From: Cyrtodaria siliqua
Lineage: Eukaryota; Mollusca; Bivalvia; Adapedonta; Hiatellidae
Direction of reading: 5' to 3'
Length of the DNA: 64,000 nt
Assembly: GCA_037043455.1 (NCBI GenBank)
Contig: JAWPHD010011238.1
Coordinates: 1 to 64,000 of the forward strand
Position numbers and translations under genes: made by a program. Each line of letters starts with the position of its first letter. Position 1 is the stretch's first letter. A model generated the notes under the pieces. The model had not been told where the DNA came from and ran no database searches. It saw only the letters and a program-made list of their open reading frames with translations. Shown one piece after another: positions 36,448 to 48,559 of the stretch.

Positions 36448-36824
36448 CATGGTTCGACATTAACAGTTGTCCCCTTGTCCTCTGCCATGTAGATTCGACT
36501 GAGGACAAATTAATTGTCCCAGGTGACCTGTCCTACGGACAACTAAATTTTTTAACAAGAAATGAATTTTACATCTTTAAAACTTGTGGCTGAAAAAATG
36601 TCAATACATTGGCAAGCACATTGTAAATGACAAACAAAAAACATCTTGTTGTCATTGGTGGAATGCAACTGAAGGAATGTAAGGTCACTTTCGTGATTGA
36701 ACTTGTTTGTTGTATCACTTTAACATGAAGTGCGGCAACAAGTAAATTTGACTGGGGACAAGTAAATGGTGTAAGTTACTTGTCCTATGGAGTAGTTGCT
36801 GAACAAAGTTAATTTCAAACCCTG
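36448..36824. mobile_element. hAT-like MITE, ~377 bp
   Basis: The left end CATGGTTCGACATTAAC and the inverse of the right end CAGGGTTTGAAATTAAC form 17-bp terminal inverted repeats with four mismatches. Inside, both arms carry TGTCCTA(C/T)GGA and GGACAA(A/G)T motifs. CAGGG at a terminus is typical of hAT elements. A clean 8-bp target duplication is not seen. No ORF. Confidence 0.5.
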
Positions 36825-39243
36825 AAATTAGCCCACATTTATAAGGTTAGCCACAACACTATGTAAACTCTTTTTAACTAATACATAAAGGTGATGTCAT
36901 CGTGATTTAATGCTGACTATTGGAATGACATTTACTTCATTTATCACCTTCCTGTATGACAACCTAAGATGAGGTTGTTGAATTGGATGAAGTGTTATTA
37001 AAATACCATTTGCAACCTGCCCAGGTTCTATTGTCCATATACCGTTTGGACGCCCTGTTGTGTATATGTCTATGACTATTGGCTATAAACCCGAGAGCTA
37101 CACATACACATTGCAGTGTGGAACCCTGCAGAGAAGGATATTTTGAATAGAACACAGCATAGATAGAAGTGGTTTTATAATTTGGCGACCATGCACAGAA
37201 TTGGTTTAAAGTGCTATGTATTGAATAGAGACAAGCGGAAAGGAACAGCTAACTAAACTTCAAAGAACCGCTGGCAAAACAACCTGGTGCAGGATAAATA
37301 AAACATCATCCCGTTGCAGGATAAATAAAACCTCATCGATCAAAAGGAATAGCCCTAAACTAAACCAATGATCAAATAGAATAGCCTTAAAATAAGGCAT
37401 TATGACAAGAATGTAACTTCTTTCCAGGTCTTGAATATGTACACCACTGATAAGGCACTGTCGATGTATTAAATATGAAAGTATTAAAGAACTGTAGGGA
37501 TATATTCCCCAAACTCCACACGAAAAAGTTTCGAAATGCACCATGTGTTGAAAAGCTGATGGGTGGCGTAGGCTTATCTTGTATAACAGGTAAAAAGTGG
37601 AACTTTACATACAATACCAACACTGGAGGACTCTATGACCTGTTCCACACATTGCATCCGATACAGACATAGGAACTTTTGACCGGTCTTAAGTGAACTT
37701 GATGGTTACACAAACTGAAATATAAGGCAAAATGTTCGAGAGAATGAAACAAAATAAATCTTGAAAGAAGTGATAGAGATCCAATCATAATTAAGCAGCA
37801 ACAGCAACAGCATCCGTATATAAACAACTGTAATGAAAACATCATTGTACGCAAACTGAATAAATGTAAAGCTGATCGCTAGACGAAAAGCATTGGATGT
37901 TTTATAAACAGTCAATTGAGAAGAAAGGCAATGGAGGCATGAATTGATTTTAAACTGTTAAACAGTATTAATTCAAATGAAAATAATGCCATATCCAACA
38001 CAATGCTTGAGCACTATCATAGACGCACGCCCAGACAGTATGACGTCACCTACCGCTCCGGGTCATGAATATGTATTGCCTCCATTGTCAGACCAACAAC
38101 TGTTATTAGCAGCAACAGTCAACAGCAGCAAGTTAAAATTAGCTGAGATCAACAAACTGTTGAGATATACTTATCCGCAGTAAGAAAACATATTGCATAA
38201 ATACTCCAATTACATGGTTAGCATCATAAAACACGATTTCACCAACAGCCTTTGGGTTAAATAATAGCAGCAGAAGCTGAAAACATAGTGCACAACAACG
38301 ATGATGATAACAACAGGCTAACATTATGGCTTGATCAACATTTCTCCATCAACTAGATGGTGTTCAACAAATTATTCTTATATAAATGGTTTTCATAATA
38401 GTTCTTAAATAATATTTGCAGTAGATATGGACATCATCCGCATAATGACAACATAACAATATTTAGCTCTGCCTTGAGTCGAATAATCATATTTTTCTAA
38501 TGTGACTCACAGTTATTTACAGTTTTAATTGCATCTCGAATGACTCAATAATTATTATTATTATTGTTTTCATTGTTTTTGCAAATTGATTCACTGAGTT
38601 GAAAATATAGTCTAACTACGGTCATTACAAACAGGATATTGTTTACTTTGATACCATTTTCAATTTCCTAGTGTGAACTGTTTGCAGTAACAATGAGTTA
38701 ATGTAACAATGAAAAGTTGTGAACAATCTACAGCCATACATCACCCAACAACTTGCCATTTGCATTTGCAGACGCCTGGTGGAAAAATGATAATATGATA
38801 ATGTTTGGTGATTTTTGCATTATCTACGACAACAGCATTATAACGTTTATAAAAACGAATCCTGTTTCCCGGAGGCAGTGCAACATCTGTTCCTCTAGCT
38901 GACTAACGTCTTGTGTACGGCCTTTTCTGCAACCAATCGAGCCACTCAACGATCTGTGACGTCACTGACTAACTGAACGCACACCCTTTGGATCTGCTGG
39001 GAGGCAACCGCTGACCTTTGCAGGTGGGATCATCAACCACGTTACCGGCAGAGAAATAACCATCGAACTGGCTCGCTTTCCACGACGCATAATCCAGTGT
39101 GATTATGAAAACAAAAACGACGTACAATGTATAAACCGAGCACAAATGAGTATAAATGGAGTACAAATGAAAATAAAATCCTAAATAGTATTACTAACTT
39201 ATTGTAATAACTGAATGTGCAGTCCTAATGTAGATCTAGTCTA
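36825..39243. other. Unassigned sequence
   Basis: About 2.4 kb without a supportable gene. Palindromic CRE sites TGACGTCA occur at 38041 and 38957. AGCAGCAACAGCAACAGC near 37795 is a short CAG/CAA run. ORFs here show no motif. Confidence 0.4.
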
Positions 39244-39450
39244 TGTTTATTTAATTTATTTATTTTTATTTATTTATTTATTTATTTTATTATTTTATGT
39301 ATTTAATTTTTTTTTTATTTTTTTTTATGTTTATTTTTTTTAATTTTTTAAAATCTTTTTTTTTGGTTTTATATTATTAGCATTATAAGTATTTTTATTA
39401 TATTTATTTACTTATTATTATTACCCCACTATTATTATTATTATTATTCA
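39244..39450. repeat. TTTA/T-rich low-complexity tract
   Basis: Degenerate (TTTA)n followed by T-runs and a short (ATT)n at 39428-39448. Confidence 0.9.
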
Positions 39451-41465
39451 CAACACCCAAAAACTCCCTCAGTCGAAACGCACCCAGTCGCATACACACA
39501 ATGCCCTAAACATGTAGTCTACCGAGACGCAACGCACAAATACTCCCATCCACATCGTTCTAATTTAGCATATATGTAAACAGCTTGACCCATTTACCGC
39601 GAACATGAGAGCGCAGTAAATCCCCCGAACTGCATACAGCAGTAAACAGTTTTAAAAGGGACATTCCATTTTTGAATTCAGGGGAATCAGGTGGATAAGT
39701 TACGCCCAAGCCCGCAGAAAACCCCTTTAAACGAACGCTTTAAACACAGACAAAGGCAAGAAACGAAGTTACCAATGCCTAGAAACCGTTTCAATTCGAC
39801 CCCGACAGCCACAACCACACAATATGAGATTAATATTAATCAATGTCTACCTAAAGTCCCTGAAAACTTAACTGCGTGAGAAACGATAACGCCACCACAC
39901 ACGGCGGGTGAAACGAATGTTTTTATTTATTAATATCCACGACCTATATGAATTATCAGAATAGAAACAAAGAAAGAGACGAAATAAAGCTTATGGTAAT
40001 ACAATTGGAAGAAAGAATTTCGCCGGCGAGAACCACAAAATGGCGCAAACATGGTGAAATGGAAAACATTATTTGCATCCACGAACAACGTAAACATCTG
40101 TATGACTAAATAGAAACGAATACAACCTAATATATGACAAAATCATGAGCACCAGAAATATTACAAAATCATAAATCCTGCGAGTCTGATGTTAATAAAT
40201 TTAAGTTTTTAAATGTAAGCTCAAAGCATATCTTACCTAAAACGCAACATGCCGGTGTACATCAACTGATACGCAACTTCTGATTCCATTGGCGTAGCTC
40301 TGCCTAGGTATACTTTTCAGATGCATCTGTGTACTTACCTTTATCTTGACCTAATACATTCTAACATAACAAAACGGGGGATCATGCTCCCCGACTCCGA
40401 TAGGATAAATTAACAATGGGGCATAGATGCTGTCATTTGGGCCTAGCAACACACCTCAATCCTGTGAGTGATATATGATAATGGTCCATACCTTAATTAA
40501 CGTTTGAAAGCTCTGGACTGTTTACGTTATAAGGTCACAATACAACTGCGTAACACTTGGTGAGGCAACCAAACCAAAACTAAGAGAAAGCCAGTATTCG
40601 CCATTGTCAAAGACTCATGGTTGTACATCGACCGGATTGCCAATAGGTGATTGGACGCAATCAACGATGAAAAAAGTGCAGAGAAAAAAGAACACAGGGG
40701 CGTAAACCATTATTGAAGACTATTCAAATAAATTAAATGATAATAGGTATAATTCCCCTAACAAACATATGTAGGCATTTTAAGTGAGATCAAGATTTAA
40801 TAGCAAAATTTAATAGAGATGAGTTGATCCGCCAGTTACTGCAAAAATAGATTTGTAAATCTAGTACGACCTGCCTCCTCAGTGAGAGAAAGTAAATACA
40901 ATTCTATGAATGGCGAGATGATTTTTGATATACGCCGTCCTGTCACGGGATGCATACTATAAACGTCCATTTGTAAAATATATCAAAAAGCACAAAGGAC
41001 GTCAAATGAATGAGATTAGAGAAAAGCGAGAAAATTTCAATGAGATTCCAACACGTCAAACTATTATGTTTACGTGGTATTTGAATTTGCAAAGGCTATC
41101 AATCGCGGATGCTGATTCCGGTATACCTTTGTTTTATCTATCTCTTTTATCTTTAGTGCATTTTCTTCCTAAGATAAGCTGGATGCCAAGACGCCCTTAA
41201 TGTCCAAAAAACAATATATATGTTGGCTCTCCATTGTTTTTGTTTGTTTATGACTGATTTCTGCTTTAAAGCTACAGAGTCTCTATTTTAATTGGTAATA
41301 ACCCATGCATATGAATGAGCCACGTGTGAAGTAGTTTCATATCGACGAACACCCCAAAAGTAGGTATATAAGCAGAAATCGATGCGTAAAATTTCACATT
41401 TTTGATTAGCCTCCGAACAGGTAACATCGATAAATATACAGCTTCAGAATATATGTATTAAACAA
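39451..41465. other. Unassigned sequence
   Basis: About 2 kb without a recognisable gene or repeat. ORFs at 39691-39879 and 40925-41200 are isolated and without motif. Confidence 0.4.
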
Positions 41466-41468
41466 TAG

Positions 41469-41557
41469 TTGCCCGGGACGGGATTTGAACCACAATCTTG
41501 CACCTGTAAGTATTGAAGGATGTTCGCTGAATCACTAGACCACTGCTATTTATTGGT
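41469..41557 (-). other. tRNA-like pol III box pair (SINE head or tRNA pseudogene)
   Basis: On the minus strand, AGTGGTCTAGTGATTC fits an A-box and GGTTCAAATCCCGTC a B-box, spaced as in a tRNA. The T-stem does not pair well after the first two bases and the acceptor stem is poor, so this is not a functional tRNA gene. Confidence 0.35.
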
Positions 41558-41779
41558 ATGTTGTAGCATTTGGAACACTAAATAGGTATTACGTAATAAC
41601 AAGCGCGCACACACAAACTCATCAAGCGCTTAATATCAAGTCGAGATCTGGTTGTTTTGAGGCGAAGTATTCGTTTCATATTGATAACATACTACACCAG
41701 GCTAAATCTACACGTGCGACAAGATGGACTACATATTTATTGATCCATTTTATTCTTCTTGACATCGACTATAGCAAAA

Positions 41780-42430
41780 AAGCGGGGGTATTCATCACCG
41801 TCAGTGATAGTTCCAGTTTAAATAGTCGGGGCGCTTGTTTGATTGTTCCCTTGATCAGACAGTATGTAAACAGAATTACTGTATGCCAACAGTTGGGTCA
41901 CACAATAATAATACAAACTGAATGTTATTTATTCATGTAATATATTTGGTCATTTACTGTATCGGTCTTGTAGAGTCAACATGAACTTCTTGTTTGTCTT
42001 TTGCGTGTTTTGAGGTTTTCTGTGTTCTGTAAAAGTTGCATTTCCTGTTCGATTATTGTACTTACTTTTATTACGAAATGTAACTGATTCCATTCTCTAA
42101 GTATCTTCTTAAGTTATAACATTGATGAGTAGAACGCCACTATCTCCAAAACGTCTTTAACATAAATGATGAACCATTTCTTTCATACAAATTAGTTCCC
42201 TTTGACATTTACATTGATGTTCTGTCTTAAAAAATCGTATATAATTGCAGAGATCGTATGACAATACAGACAAAGGTTACACCCCTGCATAATACATTTT
42301 GAAGTTAATAAGTTGAATACTAAGTATTTTAGAATTGTAATCATTCTTGATGCCTTGTACTGTTTAAGTGTAAGAAAGTTCATGTGGAATTTGACAATAA
42401 TGATACATTAGATATCATGTATATATCATA
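41780..42430 (+). repeat. Isolated unit of the 16-22 kb long-period array
   Basis: GGGCGCTTGTTTGATTGTT, AGTATGTAAACAGAATTACT, CCAACAGTTGGGTCACACAA, AACTGATTCCATTCTCTAAG and ATACAAATTAGTTCCCTTTG appear in array order. A Penelope 3' tip (about 41985-42055, with CATTTCCTGTTCGATTATT) is embedded in it. The array family is therefore dispersed as well as tandem. Confidence 0.7.
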
Positions 42431-43339
42431 TATTTAGATATTATGATATAGTAATCCTATCGCGAGATGACTATCCTTTGATAAAGTTGTAAGTACTATC
42501 CTTTGAATAGGTTTACTGTAACTCAGATATTGATAGGTTGAACTCTATGAATTAATTTCACTGGTCAATCTTCATATTAATATTAATATATTAAATAACA
42601 AGTTTTAGTTTTCCAAAAAGCTTCGTTCTAGAGCATTTGTCTTTACATTTTAAGTTATAAATAGCCAATAGTTGAAGACTAGGAGGCGTGTTATGTGGGA
42701 TGTTTTGCATGTTATAATAGTTGCATGCGCATATTTCCGCACATATGGGGAGCAGAATGATGCACTTGTCACGTGATCCAATTTCTCGCACCATGTCATG
42801 ACATAAAAATTGCAATATCGAAATCTCAATTTAAGATATAATTATCAGTGCATCTTCAGAACACAATTAAATACTGGATGCAAAAAGTAAAACACTGTAT
42901 GCATTATTAGATTTTGCATTTAGTGCACAACTATCTATGCAATCGTTCGCGACTTTTCGGAAAATCCGGAAATACTTGAGCAACAAAGCAGCAGTTAAAA
43001 CATATTTGCCGAAATGTTTACTAACAATATGTTATTTCTGCTTATTAATATGATAATGGCATATTAACTTAACACAAAATGTCTTACTATTTCCCTGACA
43101 TTGTCTATAAGTAAGAACTACACTTTGGTGCGTAGTTATACATCAGAGCCTACTAACATAAGTAAACATATCAAAACGCAAGACCTATTTTATGATGAGT
43201 TGACCCATAATATAGGTGAAACAATATATCCGTGAATATGCAACTGCTTGTACATTTTTAGCATTGTCAAAAATAATTCAAGTAAAACAACCCAATATGC
43301 AAGTGTACGTCGTATTAAGGCACCACCGCAGTGCATACT
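42431..43339. other. Unassigned AT-rich sequence
   Basis: No gene or repeat recognised. Confidence 0.4.
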
Positions 43340-43645
43340 ATTTAAATTCTTAAATTACCTTTATATTTTAAAAGTTGATAAGGGTTACGATAATGAACTT
43401 CGCCATTTTTTTTTCGAAATGTATGGTAACGGTAGCCCGTAGTCTTCAACACGACTGCAAGCTCTAGAAAAAACGAATACGTTGAGAAACATAGACGCCA
43501 TAAGAAGTAGATCGGGAACACCCCAATCTAAATCATGGGGATAATCAACAATATAGATTTTAGTAATTATTTCGCCATTTTCAAAAGAGAAAAATATCAG
43601 GAAAAAAGCGACAGTATCAGAAATGTTAGCTTTGTTGGATAGATA
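43340..43645 (-). mobile_element. Penelope-like RT fragment
   Basis: On the minus strand, ANISDTVAFF and NGEIITKIY recall the late RT region at 50395-50480. GGGCTACCGTTACCATACAT encodes the QGYRYH-like block, and LLKYKGNLRI follows. Internal losses and shifts abound. It directly adjoins the left end of the family A element at 43646. Confidence 0.68.
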
Positions 43646-45360
43646 TTATTATACACCCGTTTGAAAAAAACGGGACGTATTATGGTATGGGGTTGTCCGT
43701 CCTTCCGTTCGTTCGTCCATCAGTCTTTCTGTCTGTCCGTCCATAAACAACTATTGCCCTAGATGAGAGGAGTTTTTGGGGCCTTTAGGTCAAAGGTCAA
43801 GGTCACCGTGACCTTATATAGAAAAATGCATTCCGGGCGATAACTTCGGAACCGTAACACTTACACTTATGAAACTTCACAGGTACATTGCTCTAGGTAA
43901 GAGGCGAATCTCTGTCGTTTTTGGGTCAGTGGTCAAAGATCAAGGTCACTGTGACCTTATATAGAAAAAACATTCCAGACGAAAACTTTGAAACCATAAC
44001 ACCTACACTCATGAAATTTCAAAGGTGCATTGCACTAGATGAGTGGAGGATCCCGGTTGTTATTGGGGTAAGTAGGTCTAAGGTCAAGGTCCCCATGACC
44101 TTATACAGAAAAAGGCATTTCGGACGACAACTTCGAAACCATAACACCTACACTTTGAAACTTCATAGGTACATTGCCCTAGGTCAGTGGAGGATCTGTA
44201 TTGCTTTTGGGGTCAGTAGGTCAAAGGTAAAGGTCACCATGACCATACATGGAAATACGAATTCCGGACCGTAACATCGAAACCGTTACACCTGCACTCA
44301 TGAAACTTAAAGGTACATTGTCACAGGTGTTATATGTAAATACGCATTCTGGATGGTAACTTCGAAACCATTAAACCTACACTCATGAAACGTTATAGGT
44401 ACATTGCCCTAGGTGTGATGAAGACATCTGTTGTTTTTGGGGGTCAGTAGGTCAAAGGTCAAGGTCGCTATGTCATTATATGTAATAAACATTTTGGGCT
44501 TTAATTTAAAAACCATAACACCTACACTCATGAAACCTTATTGATGCATTGCCCTAGGTGAGAGAAGGATCCCTATTTTTTTGGGGGGTAAGTAGGTCAA
44601 AGGTCGAGGTCATCATGACCTTTATGGAAATACAGATTCCAGACGATAACTCTTAAACCATAATACCTACACTCATGAAACTTCATTGTCTCATTGTTCC
44701 AGGTAAGCGGAGAATCCCTATTGTTTTTTGGGTCAGTAGGTCAAAGGTCAAGGTCACGGCCCTTATATGGAAATATGCATTCTGGATGATAACTTAAAAA
44801 CCTTTACACCTACACTCATGCAACTTCAAAGATACATTGCCTTTGATAGGAGGAGGATTTTTATTGCTTTTGGGGTTAATCAGTCAGAGGTCAAAGTTTC
44901 CATGACTTTATATCAAAATACTCAGTCTAGAAGATAAAACCATAACACCTACACTCATGAAACATCATAAGTACATTGCCCTAAGTGAGAGAAGGAACCA
45001 ATTGGTTTTGGAGTCAGTAGGTCAAAGGTAAGGTCACCATGACCTTATATGGAAATATACATTCTGAAATGTAACACATACTCATGAAACTTCATAAGTA
45101 CATTGCCCTAGGTTAAGATCCAATTATTTTTTGTAGTCAGTATGTCATAGGTGAAGATCATTACGACCTTATACGGAAATTCTGAATGATGACTTTGAAA
45201 TTATAACACCTACACTTATGAAACTTCATTGATATTTTGCCCTAGGTGAGAAGAGGAACCCTATTAATGTTGGGGTCAATAGTTCAAGAAGGTCACCTTC
45301 ATTTTATATGGAAATTCACATTTTGCTGAAAAACTTTTTCACTCTTGAAACTTCACAAGG
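43646..45360 (+). mobile_element. Helentron-like element family A, 5' end plus tandem array
   Basis: The left end TATTATACACCCGTTTGAAA is the inverse of the subterminal AAACGGGCGTATAATG at 53312-53327. A local ACCCGTTT/AAACGGG hairpin and GACGTATTATGGTATGG follow, then (GTCC)n-rich sequence. About 11 monomers of ~145 bp then run from 43750. The 3' terminus is not found downstream; the element is cut near 45360. An ORF through the monomers (43921-44274) is a by-product of repeat periodicity. Confidence 0.75.
43800..45045. promoter_or_regulatory. Cluster of consensus nuclear-receptor motifs (five perfect inverted repeats)
   Basis: GGTCAnnnTGACC occurs perfectly at 43801-43813, 43944-43956, 44232-44244, 44608-44620 and 45032-45044. 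Four of the five extend to AGGTCAnnnTGACCT. AGGTCAAAGGTCA (DR1) occurs near 43788, 44449, 44594 and 44736. The pattern follows the monomer, so it spread by array growth. Function is untested. Confidence 0.4.
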
Positions 45361-45479
45361 ATAGAATTGAGAGAGGCTAGAATACACGAACAGCAAAACA
45401 TAGCATAGAAATCAGCATAGAAATCAGAAGCAGGCCGGACGACCGCTAATCAAACCGGTGTAAATTTGATTTAATTAAA

Positions 45480-45860
45480 ACATGACCTTAACTCGAATGA
45501 TGCCGAGTTGTCCGTCGTCCGTCCATTAACTATTTTCTCGTTAAGACCAAAGGGCCTTCATTTTTAATCCGATCTTTACCAAACTTTAACAGATTGTTAC
45601 TAGCAATGAAAGCTCGGATAAGTTTGATAACCAGCTGTAACATACCAGGAACACCAGAGTTATGTGCCATTGAATTATTGAAAAATGCCATCTCAACTTT
45701 GTGAACAATCTAACGCCTTCATTTTATATTCGATCTTTTTCCAAATTTGGCCAGATTGTTAATATCAATGAAAGCTCTTGACAAATTTGAAAAACAGCCA
45801 TATCGAAACCAGTAACACCGGAGTTATGGCCCGTTTACAATATTGGTAAGATATACTGGA
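45480..45860 (+). repeat. Two to three monomers of the family B type repeat
   Basis: GGGCCTTCATTTTTAATCCG, ATCTTTACCAAACTTTAACA and TCAATGAAAGCTC recur, and in inverse order match 7140-7310. TTGTCCGTCGTCCGTCC precedes them, as in many bivalve elements of this type. GGATTCAAATCCCACTG at 45872 is a pol III B-box-like scrap. Confidence 0.6.
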
Positions 45861-45959
45861 AACCCCAGGGGTCGTGGATTCAAATCCCACTGTTTTTTTA
45901 TTTTGATTTTTTTTTTTTTAAATGTATTTTTCTCTCTCATAAGAAACCTTTTTTTTCTT

Positions 45960-46640
45960 CTTTAAATGGTAGCTTAGGTGCCCTTGTTGGATCAGTTTTA
46001 CATATTATGGGAAGAACTTCTTCTCTGAAACTACCAGAGATAAAGGTTTAATATTTCTTATTTATTATCAGCTTATGGATCCTCTACCAAGATTTTTCAA
46101 ATGGTGACAGGGTTCAAATTAATGGGAGCTTAGGTACCATTGTTGGATCAGTTTTACATATTATGGGAAGAACTTCTTCTTCTTTGAAACTAACAGAGAT
46201 AAAGGTTTAATATTTTTTATTCATTATCAGCTTATGTATCCTCTACCAAGTTTTTTCAAACGGTGACTGGGGTCAAATTTGGCCCCGCATCAGAGGTCAT
46301 AGCTTTACATAGACTTATATAGGGAAATTTTTCAAAAATCTCCTTCTTTCAAACTATATTATTTTTCTTTAATATTTTGTTTTTACCATCAGCTTATTGT
46401 CCTCTGGCAAGTTTGTTTAAATGGTGACCCATGGGTCAAATTTGGCCCCGCCCCAGGGGTCACAGTTTTACATAGACTGATATAGGGAAACACATTTGTA
46501 TTTTATTATCAGCTTATGTTCCTTTAAAATGTTTGTTCCATTAGTGACCTTGGGATGTAATGTGGCCCCGTCCCAGTGGTCACAGTTTTACATAGTCTTA
46601 TATATAGGGATAAACTTTAAAAATCTTCAATAGTCTTTAA
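45960..46640 (+). repeat. Diverged tandem array, ~170-190-bp unit, about 4 copies
   Basis: TGGATCAGTTTTACATATTA with TGGGAAGAACTTCTTC occurs twice. ATTATCAGCTTATG..CCTCT, GTCAAATTTGGCCCCGC and GGTCACAGTTTTACATAGAC recur downstream. No ORF. Confidence 0.75.
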
Positions 46641-46924
46641 TAGTCTCAAGCATCCAGACCTCTTGCGAGACTTGCAAATAAGTCCATACGACGCTCAGAT
46701 CTGGTATAAAGCTAGTCTCGGCATGACATTATTGCCTATTACGAACGTGAGGGGCCTTTGAAAATCCAATTTTCACCAGGTCGTGTTTCTGAATCCGCGT
46801 TGCATAGCGATGCAAAAAATCAGAAGCGGGCAGAAATAAAATATATAAAAATATATGTTAGAGTGGTTTCGTGTAGAAGGCTGTCATTAATGGAGATGAA
46901 CGTACATATATTGAGACAGAAGAC

Positions 46925-46978
46925 ACTGAGACAGACGGACGGACGGATGGAAGGACGGAGGTACGGACGGACGGACGT
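46925..46978 (+). repeat. (GGAC)n-type microsatellite
   Basis: ACAGACGGACGGACGGATGG and ACGGACGGACGGACG with interruptions. Gives rise to spurious ORFs on both strands (46758-47075, 46820-47065). Confidence 0.9.
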
Positions 46979-46979
46979 C

Positions 46980-48314
46980 CGGGCGGGTGGGAAGGGCTGT
47001 GTAGCGGGCAGGTGTTTCGGCGAACTGGGAGCCCGCGTTTGCCTACTCCTTTTATTTATGTACACCAGTCCTTAAATTCTAAATGAGTTATGAATGAGAA
47101 AAACAAAACACAATTCTTAAATTTAGAAAGAAGAAAACAATAAAAAAACATTCGAAACAGATATACACGATGCCAGATGTTCTTTTTGATAGTTGTGTCT
47201 TTTTTAATGCATTATATGACTTAAAGGACAAACATATCAAGACATGTTTTAATTATACATAGATCAACAGATTATGCTTTACACTTAATTAAGTATGGAA
47301 AATGGTCAATCGTTGTGTTTGAAAGGTACACAGAAGACTAATACTACGGGTATGCTAAGTAGGACAAATGGGTAGATACGATATTACAAATGACATATCA
47401 ATGCACATGGGAAACCTTTGTCTTGCAAATAAAGAAACTACGTCAAGATTGATCAATTGTTGCGAGAATGACTGGATCTCGTCACAGGAAAATAAATACT
47501 ATGATACGAACGCAATGCCAATCTTAAATATTTTAAATATGAATAGGTAAATTCAATAAAGATTGAATTGTATAGTGTGTTTAAAACATGCCACTGGTGA
47601 ACATTTATCCTTTAACTTGAAATAACAAAGATATGTTATCACTTCAAAATGCCTAAGTTTGTAATTTAATACTCGCGTAAGGAAGTTGACATTGTTTGTA
47701 AACATTCCAGTTTATCACACTTACCCAGAGTGTATTGCATATGCTCTGTTCTGCATATGTACTGTTAAACAAGTGGAGTTTAAACATATGGTGAAATGCT
47801 GATACAGACCTCTCAATTCAATTCAAACAGCTTAATCCGTGTCTATTAAATGCGGTAGAGTAAGGGAAGACACTGTTTACAACCAGACACAATGAGATAA
47901 ATTACCCGAGAACGCAAATAAAATATGGAAATGGAACCAGTTGCTTTATCAGCAATCAATTATCGGTACCATTGTTTGTAAACATTGTGTTTACCTTTAC
48001 AATTTCAGTTTGGACCTTTATACTAATACAAGGATGTTTGGTCATGGAAATTGGAAAACTTTATTTCTAAAAAGTATGAGATAGAGTAATACGGAAGCGT
48101 ATACGTGCCTCTACTTGTTGGGCTATTTTGAATTTCTCAATTTAAACTAACACAAGTAATTCAATATATGTATGTCGACAAATCACGATACAACTCAACA
48201 ACTGCAAAACAATTTTTTTAAATGTTTCTCCGTAATATACCATTTCAACGTATATATATGGTTAAACATTAATTCCAGCAAATATACAACGAAAGCGTGG
48301 CATGCCGACATTAC
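46980..48314. other. Unassigned sequence
   Basis: No recognisable gene or repeat. The ORF at 47368-47550 has no motif. Confidence 0.4.
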
Positions 48315-48510
48315 TAAATTCACGTAATAACGAGAGAAATCCTAGTAATAACGAGAATATTTCTCGTAATTACGAGAATATTTTCTCGTTTTTACGAGAA
48401 AGATTATCTTTTTTAGTTATTACGTGAATTTTTCTCGTTGTTACGTAAAATGTTCTCGTTATTACGAGCAATTTTCTCGTTAGAATAATTGTCGTTATAA
48501 CGAGATATTT
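48315..48510. repeat. Array of palindromic TCTCGTAATTACGAGA units
   Basis: The perfect palindrome TTCTCGTAATTACGAGAA lies at 48361-48378. Around it some ten half-units of TTCTCGTTATTACG or its complement occur in both orientations at 15-25-bp spacing. The minus-strand ORF over it (VITTIILTRKLLVITR...) is a translation of the repeat. It ends about 155 bp before the Penelope ORF. Confidence 0.8.
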
Positions 48511-48559
48511 TTCTTCTTCACTTCGATTCTCGTCCCATCCGACGGTGTACATTGATTAT

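Noticed and set aside
38957..38964. Promoter around the palindromic TGACGTCA
   Set aside because: A single 8-base match with no TATA, initiator or coding region nearby.
43921..44274. 117-residue ORF with internal repeats (SRSKVKV..TLYRK)
   Set aside because: Two or three family A monomers happen to share a frame; other copies are full of stops.
46758..47075. 105-residue ORF and its antisense over a GGAC microsatellite
   Set aside because: Low-complexity tetranucleotide repeat without motif or splice context.
48370..48552. Minus-strand ORF with repeated VITR/ILTRK pattern
   Set aside because: It is a translation of the palindromic TCTCGTAATTACGAGA units.
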